A stretch of DNA of 64,000 bases, from assembly GCF_019112545.1 (NCBI RefSeq), contig NW_025064880.1:1871477-1935476 (forward strand), given 5' to 3'. The DNA comes from Guyanagaster necrorhizus. Lineage: Eukaryota > Basidiomycota > Agaricomycetes > Agaricales > Physalacriaceae. A model generated the notes under the pieces. The model searched no databases. It saw only the letters and a program-made list of their open reading frames with translations, and had not been told where the DNA came from. Made by a program: the position numbers and the translations under genes. Within the stretch, counting starts at the first letter, position 1. Each line of letters opens with the position of its first letter. Of this stretch, positions 48,776 through 61,423 are shown one piece after another.

Positions 48776-51086
48776 ATGTCGGCAAGCAAACGCATTTCCA
48801 CCCCGAGCCGTATCCCCCGGAATTCCCTCAATACTCCTCGGCCACCGCCGTCAGATTCCCCAGGACATACGTCCACTTTCAAGTCGCTGTCATTTCGGTC
48901 TTTACTGCCATTTGGACCGAATAAGTCCACTACACATATTAGTCCTACTGTTACACCCAAGTCGAGCACAGGTTCTAATGGTACTGGCTGGCACGGAGGA
49001 TTCGGGAGAGGAAAGGGTAATGTCAGTGGGGTCAAAGAAGGAGGACAGGAGAGGAAGATGAGCTTTGGGAGGGTCATGGTCATTGACATTGGTCATACCA
49101 ACAAAGAGAAGGAGTCAGTCGGTGAATTGACTTCTTTTACTTCTTACTCCTTGTACTGACTTAATATCAGCAGTCGAACCGTCTGCTCCGACATCACCCC
49201 TTCCCGACTTGTCTACGATAATAGAGGCAGACACGTCTGGCATCAGTATAAGTAAACATCTGCCACCTGTTTCTGTCCCAGATACCCCCCAAGATGAATC
49301 CAAGCTCCCCGACTTGGAGTTTTCGATACCCGACGACGAGCTCGACTTGTCCACCTCGCACATAGGTGCGCAGGTACGCGAGGCCATGGCCTCTGGAGCT
49401 GGCTGGGGAAAGACCAAAATAACCAGCTTGGATGACGTGAAAGTCGAAGACAGCTTCGATCTTGATAAAGAGGTTGCTAAGTTAATAGAGGGGGACGAGA
49501 AGCAGGGTCAGGATGAAGAGAGCTTCAACTTGGACCAAGAAGTCGCTAAACTCCTGGATGCGAAGCGACCTTCAGATTCCGTTAATGGTCTGGACACGAG
49601 CAAAACGGTCATTTCTCCGTCACCTGATCGTACCGCAGAATCGTTGTTGCCACTTGCGCGACGTCCCCAGTCATCACTACCACGACTTAGACCCATGACA
49701 TCGCCTGTCATGGTACAGAGCATTTTTAACAGGGAAAGCAGGGAGATTTCAACAGCCAGAGAGAACTCTCCCGCACGAACATCGATATCCACCAGTTCAT
49801 CAAGGCACATACCTTCCTTTGAACACCATGAATTTCCTAGTCATCCCTCGCATATACACCATTCAATGAAGCTTCCACCCTCACCATTGTCGTCAACCAG
49901 CACACCGCCCCCCTTGAAGCCCAAGGCGACGGCGCGTCCGCCAAGTGCACACACGCGTTTAAGGCCGAGCGTTGACATCCCTCGGACGTCCATCGACACG
50001 CCGTCTGTGAGATCGCGAAAGCGGAGCGTGAGCACCACCGGTACGGAGCCTAGACGAGAAAGGCCAGGGAGTAGTATGTCCTCCTCCCCTTCTCATCCAT
50101 GGCTAGGTCCGCGTACGGAGAAAGCCTTCAAAGCTGCTGGGTTACTCGATTTTGACAAAGACCCGGGATTGAAACGCTACACCTCCTTGAGGGGGGACAG
50201 CCATCCGGGCAGCAGTAGGCGGGGAAGTGAGACTACTACATACAGTCGCGCGAGCGATACCTTGGACAGTCCGTATCATGCACATGGGCGCGATACCCCT
50301 CGGAGCGTTAGTACCGCACCGACATCCATAAGCGACGTCGAGTCCGAGCGGATGCGAGAGAAACACGAGATGGAGACAAGCGCGTTGCTTGGTGCACTGA
50401 GCGACTCGCAGCGGCTAGTGAAGGTGTTAAGGGAGGAAAACGCTGAACTGAGGGAGCGGCTCGCGGACCGAGACGCCGAACGGAATGAGCTGATTGCCGA
50501 ACGGCGGGAGTTTGAGGAGCGGCTGAGTGAGCGATTAGACCTAGCAGACCGTGTGGGCGAGTTGGAGGAGGAGAACGCTGCTTTGCGGAGTTTCGTAGAT
50601 GGCCTTAGAAGAGAGGTGGCGGCGTGGGAGAGGAAGGCGGCATTTACCAAGGTCAGCTTCGATGCTGACGGCGATGTCAGTTCGATATCACGAGCGGGGA
50701 ACAGTAGACTCGATCCGGATGACTGTGTACATTTCGATCCGGATATCGGCGTGCGCCTAGACCCCGACGTTGAGGAGGAAGAGGACCTGACTGCGAGGAT
50801 CAGAAAGCGGGTTAGCACCGCGTCGAGTCTATTCCCCATTTTGCCGTCGAACATGTCGATGCTGATGGCCGAGGATGGAGCAGATGTTGGGTCATCATCC
50901 TTGTTGAACCACCAATCTTATCAGCACTCACGGAAGGATTCGCAGGGTGACCAGTCGATGATCACCTTGTCTTCAGGTCCTGGAAGTCCACGCAGTCTGT
51001 TCCTGAAGCCGGAGGATGAGGACCATTTGGTTGACATGGACAATATCAGCTTTGGGCCAGATGCAGCGGCTTTGCCCAGACATTAA
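48776..51086 (+). CDS. Coiled-coil protein of unknown function
   Basis: I do not recognise a family. Two exons join near 49113/49172, giving KESVAVEPSAPTSPLP, for about 750 residues. The start chosen is the first ATG (MSASKRISTPSRIPRNS); the same frame is open for 53 codons upstream but without ATG. The N-terminal two-thirds are Ser/Pro/Thr-rich and probably disordered. Two near-repeats of 16 residues stand out: EDSFDLDKEVAKLIEG and EESFNLDQEVAKLLDA (about 49446-49560). A coiled coil at about 50340-50640 contains REENAELRERLADRDAER and VGELEEENAALRSFV. The C-terminus is acidic. The layout resembles cytoskeletal or polarity scaffolds, but that is inference. It is GC-rich and intact. Confidence 0.72.
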
Positions 51087-51601
51087 GATTATCTATTTAT
51101 TCGCCTTTCTTTGTAGGATATTTGGGGCACATTAATTTACTGGATACCCTATTTCATCGTTACTTGTTGCACTTGCTTCATTCACTGTATATTAGCATAA
51201 CTAACATCGCTGCGCAATAAATGTATTCTTGTAACACTGACGACGCTTCTTCATTCATTTTCAATGTTAAGGGCATCGTAAAGCAGCTGCTCATCGCACT
51301 AAATCTGAGGGCGAGGGCTGTACTCTTTGAGTGGTAAATCAAGCGACATTCTTGGTACACCGCTCTCATCAAGATGCTATTTGAACTGTATACACGTACA
51401 TAAGAAACTTTACAGGATTTACACACCTCAACATTCCATAAACCAGATCCTCTCTTCCAACGCTTTTATTTTCTCAGACATATAGTGTTTGATCGTACAA
51501 ACATCATTTCCATCGGTTTAGAATCGGTCTACATTGACCCAACTGTCCCGCCTGTGCTTTCGCGCATGCTGAGCATCATTACAGGGAAAATTTCATCGCA
51601 C
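51087..51601. other. Convergent 3' intergenic region
   Basis: About 500 bp between the coiled-coil gene stop and the AMS1 stop; AT-richer than the genes, with no recognised feature. Confidence 0.45.
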
Positions 51602-54600
51602 TCACTTCCCCGTCTTTCCGATAGTCAACTTGACTGTCTTGACCTCAAATCTGTGGAAATCCAGCTTGATCGACCCTCCACCCCTCGAGCCAGTCTCCGA
51701 AACCGTGAGCTCCTTCGCGTTAAAGTCATCTTCCAGTAGATTGGTAAGGAGGGCTTTCTTGACGTGGATGCCGCTACCAACGCGCAGCGTCGCCCGGGCA
51801 TGCCCGCCAAAGGCCTCGTACAGACGTAGAACCACCGTCGTAACGTCCTTGGTGTTGTCTTCTCCACGTTTGACAGTCTCAAGGAACACATTGGGTGCTT
51901 CATGGACGGCAAAAGGAGTGCTCGATACCAACTCGTTCGCGATGTCGCCATGGCGGACTACGTAGATCATAAGACAGATGAGGCGGCAGGCTGGTAATAG
52001 ACTCACGATACAACGGTGAATTGAACAAATACGCGGCCATGGGTACGTCAGACTCCAAGAAGGATCCGACGTGCGGCATGACAGCCCAGGAGAATTTGTG
52101 TTCACCTTTCAGTCACTAGGTATCAGCATCAACAGGAAAGAAACCATTGAGCGACAAACCTTGATCCTGTTCTGCATCAGGGGCCGTCGCACTGCGCAGG
52201 AGCGAAATACGGAGAACATTGCCCAAGCAAGAGAAACCGTATTTGGATTCAGAAAGGATACCAACTCCGTATCCGTATTCACTCAAGTCAGCGTACTTGT
52301 GGCCACATACTTCAAACTAGTGCGAGCTAAGAACGCGAACAAGCGCTGATACGCAGGTACCAACTCACCTTGGCGATGTCCCAGGTCGTGTTCTTGTGGG
52401 TGGGCCGCTGTACGTGGCCGAACTGCATCTCATAAGTGGCGAAGTCACTGTGAAGATTGAGAGGCAGCTCGACTATAAATTTGTCAATCGCTGCGCTCTG
52501 CCATTCTGGGCATGCACCCACATTTCAAGAACTCGTGTCTTTGGCGCCAGTCAACCACGGCGTCGAAGACGAACATCGAGCGGGAGTTGAGTTTAGTCGT
52601 AGCTGTATGTTAAGGTAAATAAAAGTAATACTACTCACGGAACGAGGAACTATACCAGGAACTGCATCAAGAGAGATCTACAACAAGAGACTTGAGTGAA
52701 AGGCTGACGAGCGTCAGATCAGGCGTACTCACCGTCACAGATATTCTGCTCTGACCATACTTTAATTCTGCTCTGACAGACGCACGCAGAGGACCATGGG
52801 CAACCACAGACATGTGAGAGAACTGCAATGGGTGCGGCATTTCCAAGTGATGGATTTCAACATCTGTTTTCGAGATGAACATTAGGATCTTAGCAACACA
52901 AGAACGTCTCTTACCCCAAGCATCCCAATAATTAGGACGATCCTCGAAAATGATCAAACCGCCAGTAGTTCCTTCCATGAGAAGCTCACGGCTGCAATCA
53001 GAGTTAGCAAACAATATAACAACATAAACAGTAATCGTACCCTTGCTGGACGTCGAGAAGGCTGGTGATCCTCCCACTGGAAATAGTTAATTGTACGCTG
53101 GCATTGCGCAATACAAAGTGATCGGATCCGTTTGTATAAACTGCGCATCTGGGTAGGATCAAATTATATACCTCAGGGACATGAACTTACCAGCCACAGG
53201 AAGAGGCACCTCGGTCAGGGAAGGGCCACCCAAGTCATTGATGAGTCCAACGTTAGTCGAGGCAGGCCCGCACCCCATCATAACATACCCATCTTTGCCA
53301 TCCTTAGAAGTTTGAACCAGCTTATCTCTCATGCTACCCGACACCGGGATCTTAACGATCTCCTGTCGAGGGAAGAACGTGGTGTTGACTGCGAAGATTT
53401 TGGAAAGGTTCGCAGTCTTGGAGCTAAACTCCGGAGATGTGACCGAGACGGAATTAGGGAAGAGGACTTTGAATGCATCTTCCAACAAGACCTTACCACT
53501 CTTGAAAACTTCGGCGTAGTATTCTTCCGCTTCGTCATAGGCCATTCCACTGTTACAAGATTTTAATTCATAACAAAGGAAGGAAATGATGTGACCCACA
53601 TTGCGGATCCTGGGAGAACTTTAGGAGTTGAGGTAAATTCGACGACCATCAGTAGTGTATAGGATTAAACCTACTATCGTGGACTGGCAGAGAACCAGAT
53701 TAGGGTTTCTTCTGGATAATGACGAAAGTATAAACATACACTGGTTGAGCAAGACCTTCTCCCAATTGTCGTTGATTTGCGTTCTGGGATACTTATAATC
53801 TGGGGACTTGAACAAGGATGCCAGCGTAGCCAATTGCTAAGTACAAAACATGTGAGCTCTTTCCGCTGGTAGTGAGCATCATCGCATACCTCGATGTCGC
53901 GCATGAGGATCTCAGAATGACGGTTTCCCTTCTTAATTGATCCTTAATCAACTATCAGACATAAAGCATGGGGCAATGTTCCAAGGTTCTCACCATGTGA
54001 AGTATATGTGCCGCGATGGAACTTACACAAAAGTCAGTAAGTACTATGGTAACGGAAGACGACTGTCACCTCTAGATAAAGTTCACCGTGCCTTCGAATT
54101 CATCAACGCAATACTCCGCTTAGTGAAGGGAGTTAAACTCACCAATTCGGCAACTTGGACCCTTGGCTCGTTGTTGACAACAGCATGTCAAAGAACTCGT
54201 CAACAGAGTGGCCCATGCTGACCGATTGCAGCTCTCTGTGGTTGTTAGTAACTGCCCGGATGCGACGAAGCTGACTCCAAACATGAGAGACACCGGAGAA
54301 ATATTATGAGACAGAGGTTACATTTTCCAACATCTTCGGTAAAGGACCTCCGCCTCCATCTCCGTTTCCAAACACGAGAAGAGCAGCAGTCGATGATTCC
54401 AAATTCTAAGGAAAGAGCATGTGAATACAGCGTTATGCTAAATTGCGTTTACCGCTGACCTTGTGGTTCTCAATGCCTTTTTTGACATCTCCAACAGTTG
54501 CCTGCGCGGTGTAGGTATCAACTGTACATGATTAGCTTGTACACACAGTAAATATGTCTGTCAACGAACCTGGTGTCATATGGCACAAAACCTGGGTGCC

Positions 54601-56601
54601 ATCGATTCCCACCCAATTAAACGTACTGTGAGGAAAGTTGTTGCTTTATCGGCCGATTAGAAAGGAATACGCCTTAAACGGATATGGAAACCAACATGTT
54701 GTTCCTATCATGACTATGTATCAGTATATATAGACTTGAGCTTTGACGATAGCGTACCAGCTCAGCTTCTGTGTGAAGAAGTACTTCATCCCAGCACCTC
54801 GGATGAGTTGAGGAAGAGATCCAGTGAGACCAAAGGAATCGGGCAGCCAGGCTGTATCGCAGCGTTTGCCGAATTTTGACTCGAAATAACGCTGGCCGAA
54901 AAGAAATTGTCTGATCAAGGCTTCACCGGAAGGCATGTTCGAATCATTCTCGACCCAGGAGCCGCCGATAGGCTGGAACCTGCCATCCAGAACCTTCTCC
55001 TTGACTTTCTCGTACAAGGGCGGGTACAACTGGATATGATGTTAGAAGATATCGATGCAACAGAGAGATATCTCGCCTGTTCAAGCCATTTGAATTGCTG
55101 CGCCTGCGAACAGGAGAAGCGGTGCTCAGGGTAACGTTCCATGAGATCGACTTGGGTTGACCAAGACCGGGCAACTTTCTGTTGAGTAACATGATAGGGC
55201 CAGAGCCTTTTGAATAATACGAAATCAGTAAGGGTCCGAAGAAAAGGACTCGGACCAACCAAGCAGTATCTATATGACAGCTAGGAGACTATCAGTATCG
55301 TGAACGAGCAGGATTGGTTTACGACATACTGGCCTAAATCAAAGTTAGAAGGTGTGTACGTATTAAATAGGAGAGAAATTCATACCAATACCCCAGACTC
55401 TTGAATTTTTTTCGCCTTCATCATAGATACCAGCACCTTTGGCTTGCCACCCTACCCCGAAAACTTCTTCAGCAAGTTTACGAGCTTTCCCGATGGAAGA
55501 AACGTCTTCTTTATGGAAGACGTTTATAATCTCATTGGCAGCGACAAGAGCTTGGTTTTGTAACCTGCGGAGAAACTTGAGGATAAAGTTGAAACTAAAG
55601 GATGAAAAACATACGGCGTATTTCCCCAGAGATTGTCGATGATCTCACGCAGAGTCTGGAAGTCCCAAAGTAGATGCCAAGCTTCATGGTTGGGAACAAC
55701 AAGATCTGCCGACGCGAGACCAAAGTACCTGTTCATCTATGGAACGCATTAAATGGTATCTCTGCACTATCAGCCAACTCACATCAGGAGGTTCTATAGT
55801 ATCGCCGTTCCATGGAACGCCAAACATTCCATTGCAGGTAGACTCGATTACGATCTCATATTTACCCTTCTTGCGCGCGTCTGGGGGAATAATATGCTCA
55901 ACTCTACGATCTCCCCCATATCCCCCAGTGATGCCTACGAGTCATGAGATTGTATCACCTTGGTAACAGAAAGATTCAGACCTTGCAGCGGCAACCCGTC
56001 TGTTGTGTATACCATGGCCTCGCATCCGGGATCAAATTCAACTGTTGGTGGACTTTAATTGGTGACTATAAGAGCCCAAGTCTGCAACGCACATTGCACA
56101 GTTTCGTATTGCTGCCAATATCCTGGTATAGTGAGCGAAACTTTCCACCAGTGGTTGGTCTACAACGTGTCAGCTTGCCTCTCCACAGCCTGAACTAACT
56201 CTCACCCCTCCGGAACAGAAAAATAAGATATAGTTCTAATCGTGTAACGCAACGGGACTTACATGAGGGCCCAAACGAATCTCCTTTACGAGCCGGTTTG
56301 AAGTCCTGCTTCATGGCTTCTTTGAATGTAGGCTTCGTGAGTCCGGGAGCACTCCACCTGACCAAAGATGCATTAACAAGCCTTACTTATTTGTCATCGA
56401 TACATACACTTGAAGCTTTACATGCGAATCATTATCCACTCGATGAGTATAAAGCACCGAAGACAAGTTCATGTCAGAATAATGGCCGCCTTGGAAAGTT
56501 CCTAGCCTTCCCTGTGTGAGGCTCTTGACCCATTTAGCCCCAGCAGAGTAATTAAGCTGTGGATATCCCTCAGAGGGTTTCGTAGTATGATGGCAGCTCA
56601 T
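51602..56601 (-). CDS. AMS1: Vacuolar alpha-mannosidase, GH38
   Basis: Glycoside hydrolase family 38 exo-mannosidase that degrades free oligosaccharides in the cytosol and vacuole; in yeast Ams1 reaches the vacuole by the Cvt/autophagy route. The start at 56601 gives [20 protein letters not shown], with no signal peptide, as in Ams1. A later exon reads [19 protein letters not shown]. Spliced exons near 55270 give [20 protein letters not shown], holding zinc ligands. [19 protein letters not shown] leads to [15 protein letters not shown] (about 54830), which carries the nucleophile Asp and its neighbours. The C-terminal domains include [18 protein letters not shown] and end in [13 protein letters not shown]. 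It has many small exons over 5 kb. I checked only some junctions but saw no obvious break. Confidence 0.88.
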
Positions 56602-56702
56602 CGTTGTTGGTTAAGAACGAGTGACGTTGCGACTATTCGATTCGGCTGCCGGGCCGAGAGATTGAAAGTCGCATAAATATAATAAAATCAAAGAGGATCA
56701 TC

Positions 56703-56774
56703 AGCAGCATGGCGCAGTGGTAGCGTGCGGGGCCCATAACCCCGAGGTCACTTGATCGAAACAAGTTGCTGCTA
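56703..56774 (+). tRNA. Initiator tRNA-Met (CAT)
   Basis: A 72-nt cloverleaf without intron. The acceptor AGCAGCA pairs with TGCTGCT at the 3' end, with A as discriminator. The anticodon stem-loop is GGGGCCCATAACCCC, with anticodon CAT at 56735-56737 and the three G:C pairs typical of initiators. The T arm is ACTTG-ATCGAAA-CAAGT; the A-rich loop (ATCGAAA in place of TTCGAAT) is the eukaryotic initiator hallmark. It lies 101 bp upstream of the AMS1 start, on the opposite strand, and a T run follows at about 56795, a possible Pol III terminator. Confidence 0.93.
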
Positions 56775-57183
56775 TACCACTCTATTCGAGCCGTTTTTTT
56801 CCCTTTTCTAAGGGAAATCTATTTGGCTTCACTCTCCAGAGTTCCCCAGGACCAGGACCCAGACCCGGGCAAATATTGGACGTGTGTATTGCGAATCCTC
56901 CAGGGTATGTACATGTAGTACTTAAAAATTCCGTATAACCAACTTCCATATTTTACCGGACATTCAACGGATCACATGAGGTCAACTTTGCCATCGATAT
57001 CAGTGTCTGTTGCACCTGTACCGTTGTCACTGGACCCTGCACGACGGAGCGCCTAGAAGTGTTGACTAAGCGAAGGAGAGACCTCAGCTCTCAAGTCTCT
57101 CTCGTTGGTAGTCAGCGATGAGCGGACTGGTTTTGGATCATCTTCGCATAAAAGCCAGCTTCGTACTGTAAGACGCCTTCACA

Positions 57184-58908
57184 ATGCCCAACGAAATGTG
57201 GTCCTTCATCGACATCCTTGCTTCCGCTTTCCTCGTCGCTCATCTCGCCTTTGCGCAGACTGTCACAACGGACCTTTACTCATCCCTGATCCCTTCCAAG
57301 GTTTTGGCCACCGCAAACAAGTTGAATAACCAGTTCCCTCAGTATACCGACTCGACCGCAGGAGTTTGGCAGTTGTTCAGTGCGGACACCTGGACCTCTG
57401 GATTCTTCCCCGCCACGCTGTATGCGCTGGAAACACGCCAGAGCCTGTGCGAGGCGACCTCTGCGAATGGGCTAAACGCGGCGGATTGGGCCGAACTGGG
57501 ACGGCAGACAAGCGCTGGGTTGGCCCCCCTGACGACGAGCAATAGTGTTGGACACGATGTGGGGTTTTTGAGTTTCCCGTATGTGGAGGAACTAAGCATG
57601 TTGGTGTCCCTTATGTATCTCTACATACAGCTGAATTTTCCTAGCCATCCAGACAACACCACAGCGGCTGACATTGTGAATGGCTTTGCGACATATCTGG
57701 CTGGACGATTCAATCCTACTGTGGGGTGCACGAGAAGTTGGGATTCGTCTGATCCTACGGATTTCGTGGTGCGTGCCCTGATGGACTCAACGTGTTGGTA
57801 TTCTGATAAAGTCGCTGCAGGTGATTATTGATAATATGATGAACCTCAATGTCCTCATGGTCTCTGCCCAATTAACCGGGAACTCGACGTTGAGAGACAT
57901 CGCTACTTCGCACGCCAACACGACCATGAAAAACCATATACGAGACGATGGTATGGCTACTCCCTAATTTCATAATAAATCATATCCAACTTCATTAAAT
58001 TCAGGTTCGACGTGGCACGTAGTAGAATATAACGCCACAACGGGTGCCGTTATAGACAAAATAACAAGCCAAGGATATGCTGACAATAGGTGGGAGTCTT
58101 TCTGTTTGCTCTTTCAACCTCGCTCCAGCTTGTTGCAGCACATGGAGTCGCGGACAAGCCTGGGCGGTATATGGATATGCAAATAGTAGGCGCCTGCTCT
58201 CTATCTAGTGATGACTTGTCCAAACTGATGCTTTCAGTGTACAATTGGACTGGGGACAGCAATTATCTGGTGACAGCCCGCCATGCAGCTACATATTTCC
58301 TCGACACTCTTCCTTCTAATGGAATCGTACCATGGTATCGTTCGCTCTCCGCTGTATTGAGAACCTGTCCCTGATAGATCATTACAGGGATTTTAACGCT
58401 CCAGTGGAGAATCGTCCAGCGGATTCTTCTGCAGCCACAATCGTGGCAACTGGTCTTCTGTTACTCTCCAAGGTTGAGACCGATCCCACGAACAGTACAA
58501 ATTGGTCTACTGCTGCTATCAGTGTATGTTATTCCGGTACTCTATTGTAGTTCGCAAGATTGACTTCATATCGGTGCATAGATTTTGAACAATATCACGT
58601 CGCTAGCTTGGGATCCTTCCTGGGAAAGTTTACTGGCGAATGGGACGGTGAATAAGCCTGCGAACAACTACCTGACTGGGACCGTTTATGGTGAGTAGAA
58701 TTAAGTGTTTAATCGCCTTTGCATTCTTATGTCATTCTCAGGAGATTACTATTACATCGTTGCCGGCAATGAGCTCATTTCGATGGGCCTCGCGAACTGC
58801 ACGACACTCGCAACCACCAACACCAACACTACCAATACTAACACCACTTCCGTCTCCAACAGTGCCCGACGCAACAGCCATCCTTACTTCCCTTTCTCCT
58901 TATTTTGA
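57184..58908 (+). CDS. GH88-type hydrolase, secreted
   Basis: Glycoside hydrolase family 88 protein; bacterial relatives remove unsaturated glucuronyl or galacturonyl units. The ATG at 57184 opens a signal peptide (MPNEMWSFIDILASAFL, then VAHLAFAQ). The barrel follows: FPQYTDSTAGVWQLFSADTW and TSGFFPATLYALE. NSVGHDVGFLSF carries an Asp in the place of a catalytic one. TLRDIATSHANTTMKNHI, GSTWHVVEYNATTGAVID, DNSTWSRGQAWAVYGYANMY and NYLVTARHAATYFLDTLPS are recovered after joining exons. The last exons give LLANGTVNKPANNYLTGTVY and GDYYYIVAGNELISMGLANC, then a Thr/Asn-rich tail. CATAAAAG lies about 37 bp before the ATG. The exact substrate is unknown. A deleted copy follows at 59.7-60.4 kb. Confidence 0.85.
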
Positions 58909-59734
58909 TACCCTTACTGCTACTTAAATCTACTGACTTATGCTACGTCTGGCTGGTACCGCCTTGTTCTGCAGTGAAATTATTGAAAAATTCGACCACA
59001 GGTTGATTCTCTCTGCCTGATTGCTGTGTGAAGGCACTGCTCTTCGCGAACTTCCAACCTGTGCACCGATATGTGTGTTCTCCAAGGTTCTGACATGGTA
59101 TTACCTGATTGCTACATGGGTCCTTCGCGCTCATGTTCTTCCAATTTTGCCTGCGCTGTGCCGATACCTGCTCCCATTCTGAGAACCTCAATTTCCATCC
59201 ACTGCGGTGATTTCTCCTGCTGGTGACACCTTCGGTGCCGGGTCAGCGAAAGTGTACAGTTCCAGGATGGATACTACCTACACTGATTTGAACGTGTCGT
59301 CGGTGTCGTTGCTGTGCACTGGAGATACCGTCTTTCACAGTGACAACCCACTTTCGAGATACGAATCCAATCACTGTTGATACACTTCTTTGGACCAGTT
59401 TTTGATACACTAACCACAATTTTCTGGATTTAGGTGGCCGCCCGCTCATCCTCGCTTTACGTAAGATGTCGAACGTCGGCATATATTGAGACGGCTATTT
59501 GACTCCGTCTCCTTTACGACGACGACGACGGCTACTAGACTACTACTTCGTATCTCTGTCGTTTGCAAGTTTAACTCAACCTGAGCGAGATAAAGAGTCA
59601 ACCACGTCAAATTCCAACTTGCACTCAATGTAGTTCTCTTGTCGATACGAATCGACGGCTCGCTCTGATGTTGTAGCAACATGTCAAAGCCTGTCCGGCC
59701 CGATATAAACACGGCAGGGCTTGGGCGCCAACTT
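58909..59734. other. GH88 3' flank, no other gene
   Basis: Downstream DNA of the GH88 gene. The right part (about 59429-59630) is recognisably related to sequence at about 60585-60785 beyond the pseudogene copy, so the duplication includes this flank. A short CGA run lies near 59515-59530. Confidence 0.5.
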
Positions 59735-60438
59735 AGCACCAACGTCCATATCATAATTCTACCGGGGATTCATTCACATGAACTCAACTTTGCTGTCGAT
59801 ATTACCTGTTGCACCTGTACTCTTGTCATTGGATCTATTTCTTTGCCATTTCCTGTACACCTGGATGTCGTGAGCAGACGGAGCACTGACTAAGCGAATG
59901 AGAGACCGTCTCAACTCTCAGAGTCTTTGCAGTCAGCGATGGGCGGACTGGAATCGTACCATGGTATCGTTCGCTCTCCGCTGTGCTGAGAACTTGTCCC
60001 TGATCATTGCAGGAATTTCAACGCTCCAATGGAGAATCGTCCAGCGAATTCTTCTGCAGCCACAATCGTGGCAACTGGTCTTCTGTTACTCTCCAAGGTT
60101 GAGACCAATCCCGCGCACAAGAAAATATGGTCTACTGCTGCTATCGATGTATATCACTTTCATTTACTGTCCTTCATATGACTGAGTTCATTTCGGTCCG
60201 TAGATTTTGAACAGTATCATGTCGCCGCATGGGATCCTTCCTGAGAGAGTTTACTAGCAAACGGGATGGTGAATAAACCTGCGAATGACTACCTGACTGG
60301 GACAGTTTATGGTGGGTAGAAATTAAGTATTTTATCATTTTATCGTCTTTGTATTCTTACGTTATTCTCAGGGAATTACTATTACATCGTTGCCGGCAAT
60401 GAGCTTATTTCGATGAGCCTCGCGAGCTGCACAACTTG
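59735..60438 (+). pseudogene. Internally deleted tandem copy of the GH88 gene
   Basis: The first ~215 bp match the upstream flank of the GH88 gene (about 56940-57130, including gactaagcga and gtcagcgatg), reaching GCGGACTGG. At 59951 the match jumps to position 58322 of the parent (AATCGTACCATGG), so the signal peptide and about 1.2 kb of coding sequence are missing. TGG is shared by both break points. The rest matches the parent's last exons closely, including GTTTATGG and the segment encoding NYYYIVAGNEL. A TGG codon of the parent (58621-58623) is TGA here (60242-60244), and a one-base deletion lies just before it. The flank after it continues to match. It is not translatable as a hydrolase. 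Confidence 0.85.
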
Positions 60439-61223
60439 ATCAAACAGTCAACAGAATCTATCCCAGCTGTATGTAAAGTACAATGATGACAACTTTCGGT
60501 GGCATACAAACTATACAAGTCGAAGAAACAGTCTGATAAACTTCGTGAACCTCTTTTCGACATGCTAACTGCGATTTCTGGATTCTTCATCGGGATCTCA
60601 CTTCGCATCACCCGCTGCATATCCTCACTCTAGCTAAAATTTCTGGCGTCGGCATGTATTAAGGCGGCTGTTTGTCTGCTTGCAATTTTTCGTCTCTCAC
60701 TCGTTGCGTGCTTTACTCGACGTGAGCTTATCTTTCCCCCGTCAGCGGATTGATCAGAGTCATCCACGTCAAGTTTCAACTTGCGCTCTCTCTCTCCATT
60801 GGGTGCAGTCTCTCATCATTCGACTTGCTCCGATGTTTCAGCTCCGTGCAAAGGCTGTGAAACAGGCTCAATGAAGGCACGCTCCCCGTCAATGTTATCT
60901 TTACCCTCGTATCACAATTCAATCCCATATCTTAGTCTACGCCACCTAGTGGTGGCACCCAATACCGTTTCATTCAGCTAAAGATAAGCTACTCAAGCTC
61001 CTTCCGCCGGCATATAACTGGTTCTCCTTTCCCCATACAAATTACGTTCTCTCGATGCAATATAATCATATGCCGGGACATCACCTCATGACTCCACAGA
61101 AATATCTTGGATGTCAGGAGAACAAGCAGGCAGAAAACGTATAAAAGCTTGCTCAAATCTCAGGTTTCTGTTCAGCACCAGCTCAGATAAGAGCTGCAGC
61201 TGAATACCTATCGAACTCTCTCC
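60439..61223. other. Duplication flank and metallothionein promoter
   Basis: The left part (to about 60800) is a diverged copy of the GH88 3' flank. The right part is the upstream region of the metallothionein gene, with its TATA box at 61140. No other gene was seen. Confidence 0.45.
61140..61147 (+). promoter_or_regulatory. TATA box of the metallothionein gene
   Basis: TATAAAAG lies 84 bp before the metallothionein ATG, in line with a strongly inducible gene. I did not identify a metal-response element with confidence. Confidence 0.5.
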
Positions 61224-61423
61224 ATGAACACAGTCAGTCATCATGTCCTTCTGCCGCGTTCTTTTACACTCATCTTCTCTCAGATGACTGCTCTTCCCGT
61301 CAATGCCGCCTGTGGCTCTTCCAGTTGCGGCTGCACCACTACGTACATTACCATCTTATGGCTCGTTAACCACTAAAGATTTCTCTCAGTTGCAGTTGCA
61401 AGCCTAACGAATGCAAATGTTAA
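61224..61423 (+). CDS. Metallothionein, agaric type
   Basis: Small Cys-rich protein that binds copper, cadmium or zinc in the cytosol. Three exons (61224-61232, 61284-61342, 61390-61423) separated by introns of 51 and 47 nt, both GT-AG with ctctcag acceptors, give 33 residues. It starts MNTMTALPVNAAC and ends CSCKPNECKC. Seven Cys lie at 13, 18, 20, 24, 26, 31 and 33, a C-X4-CXC-X3-CXC-X4-CXC pattern like metallothioneins of mushrooms such as Paxillus and Hebeloma. There are no aromatic residues and no His. Without the second splice the frame would run into ITILWLVNH and stop. A TATA box lies 84 bp upstream. The first tiny exon is inferred; starting at the internal Met4 would barely alter the product. 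Confidence 0.84.

Noticed and set aside
50276..50854. 192-codon Ser/Arg-rich minus-strand frame
   Set aside because: Antisense shadow of the coiled-coil segment of the gene at 48776-51086.
61224..61376. Unspliced 50-codon frame of the metallothionein locus
   Set aside because: It loses four of the seven Cys; the spliced model gives a full metallothionein pattern.
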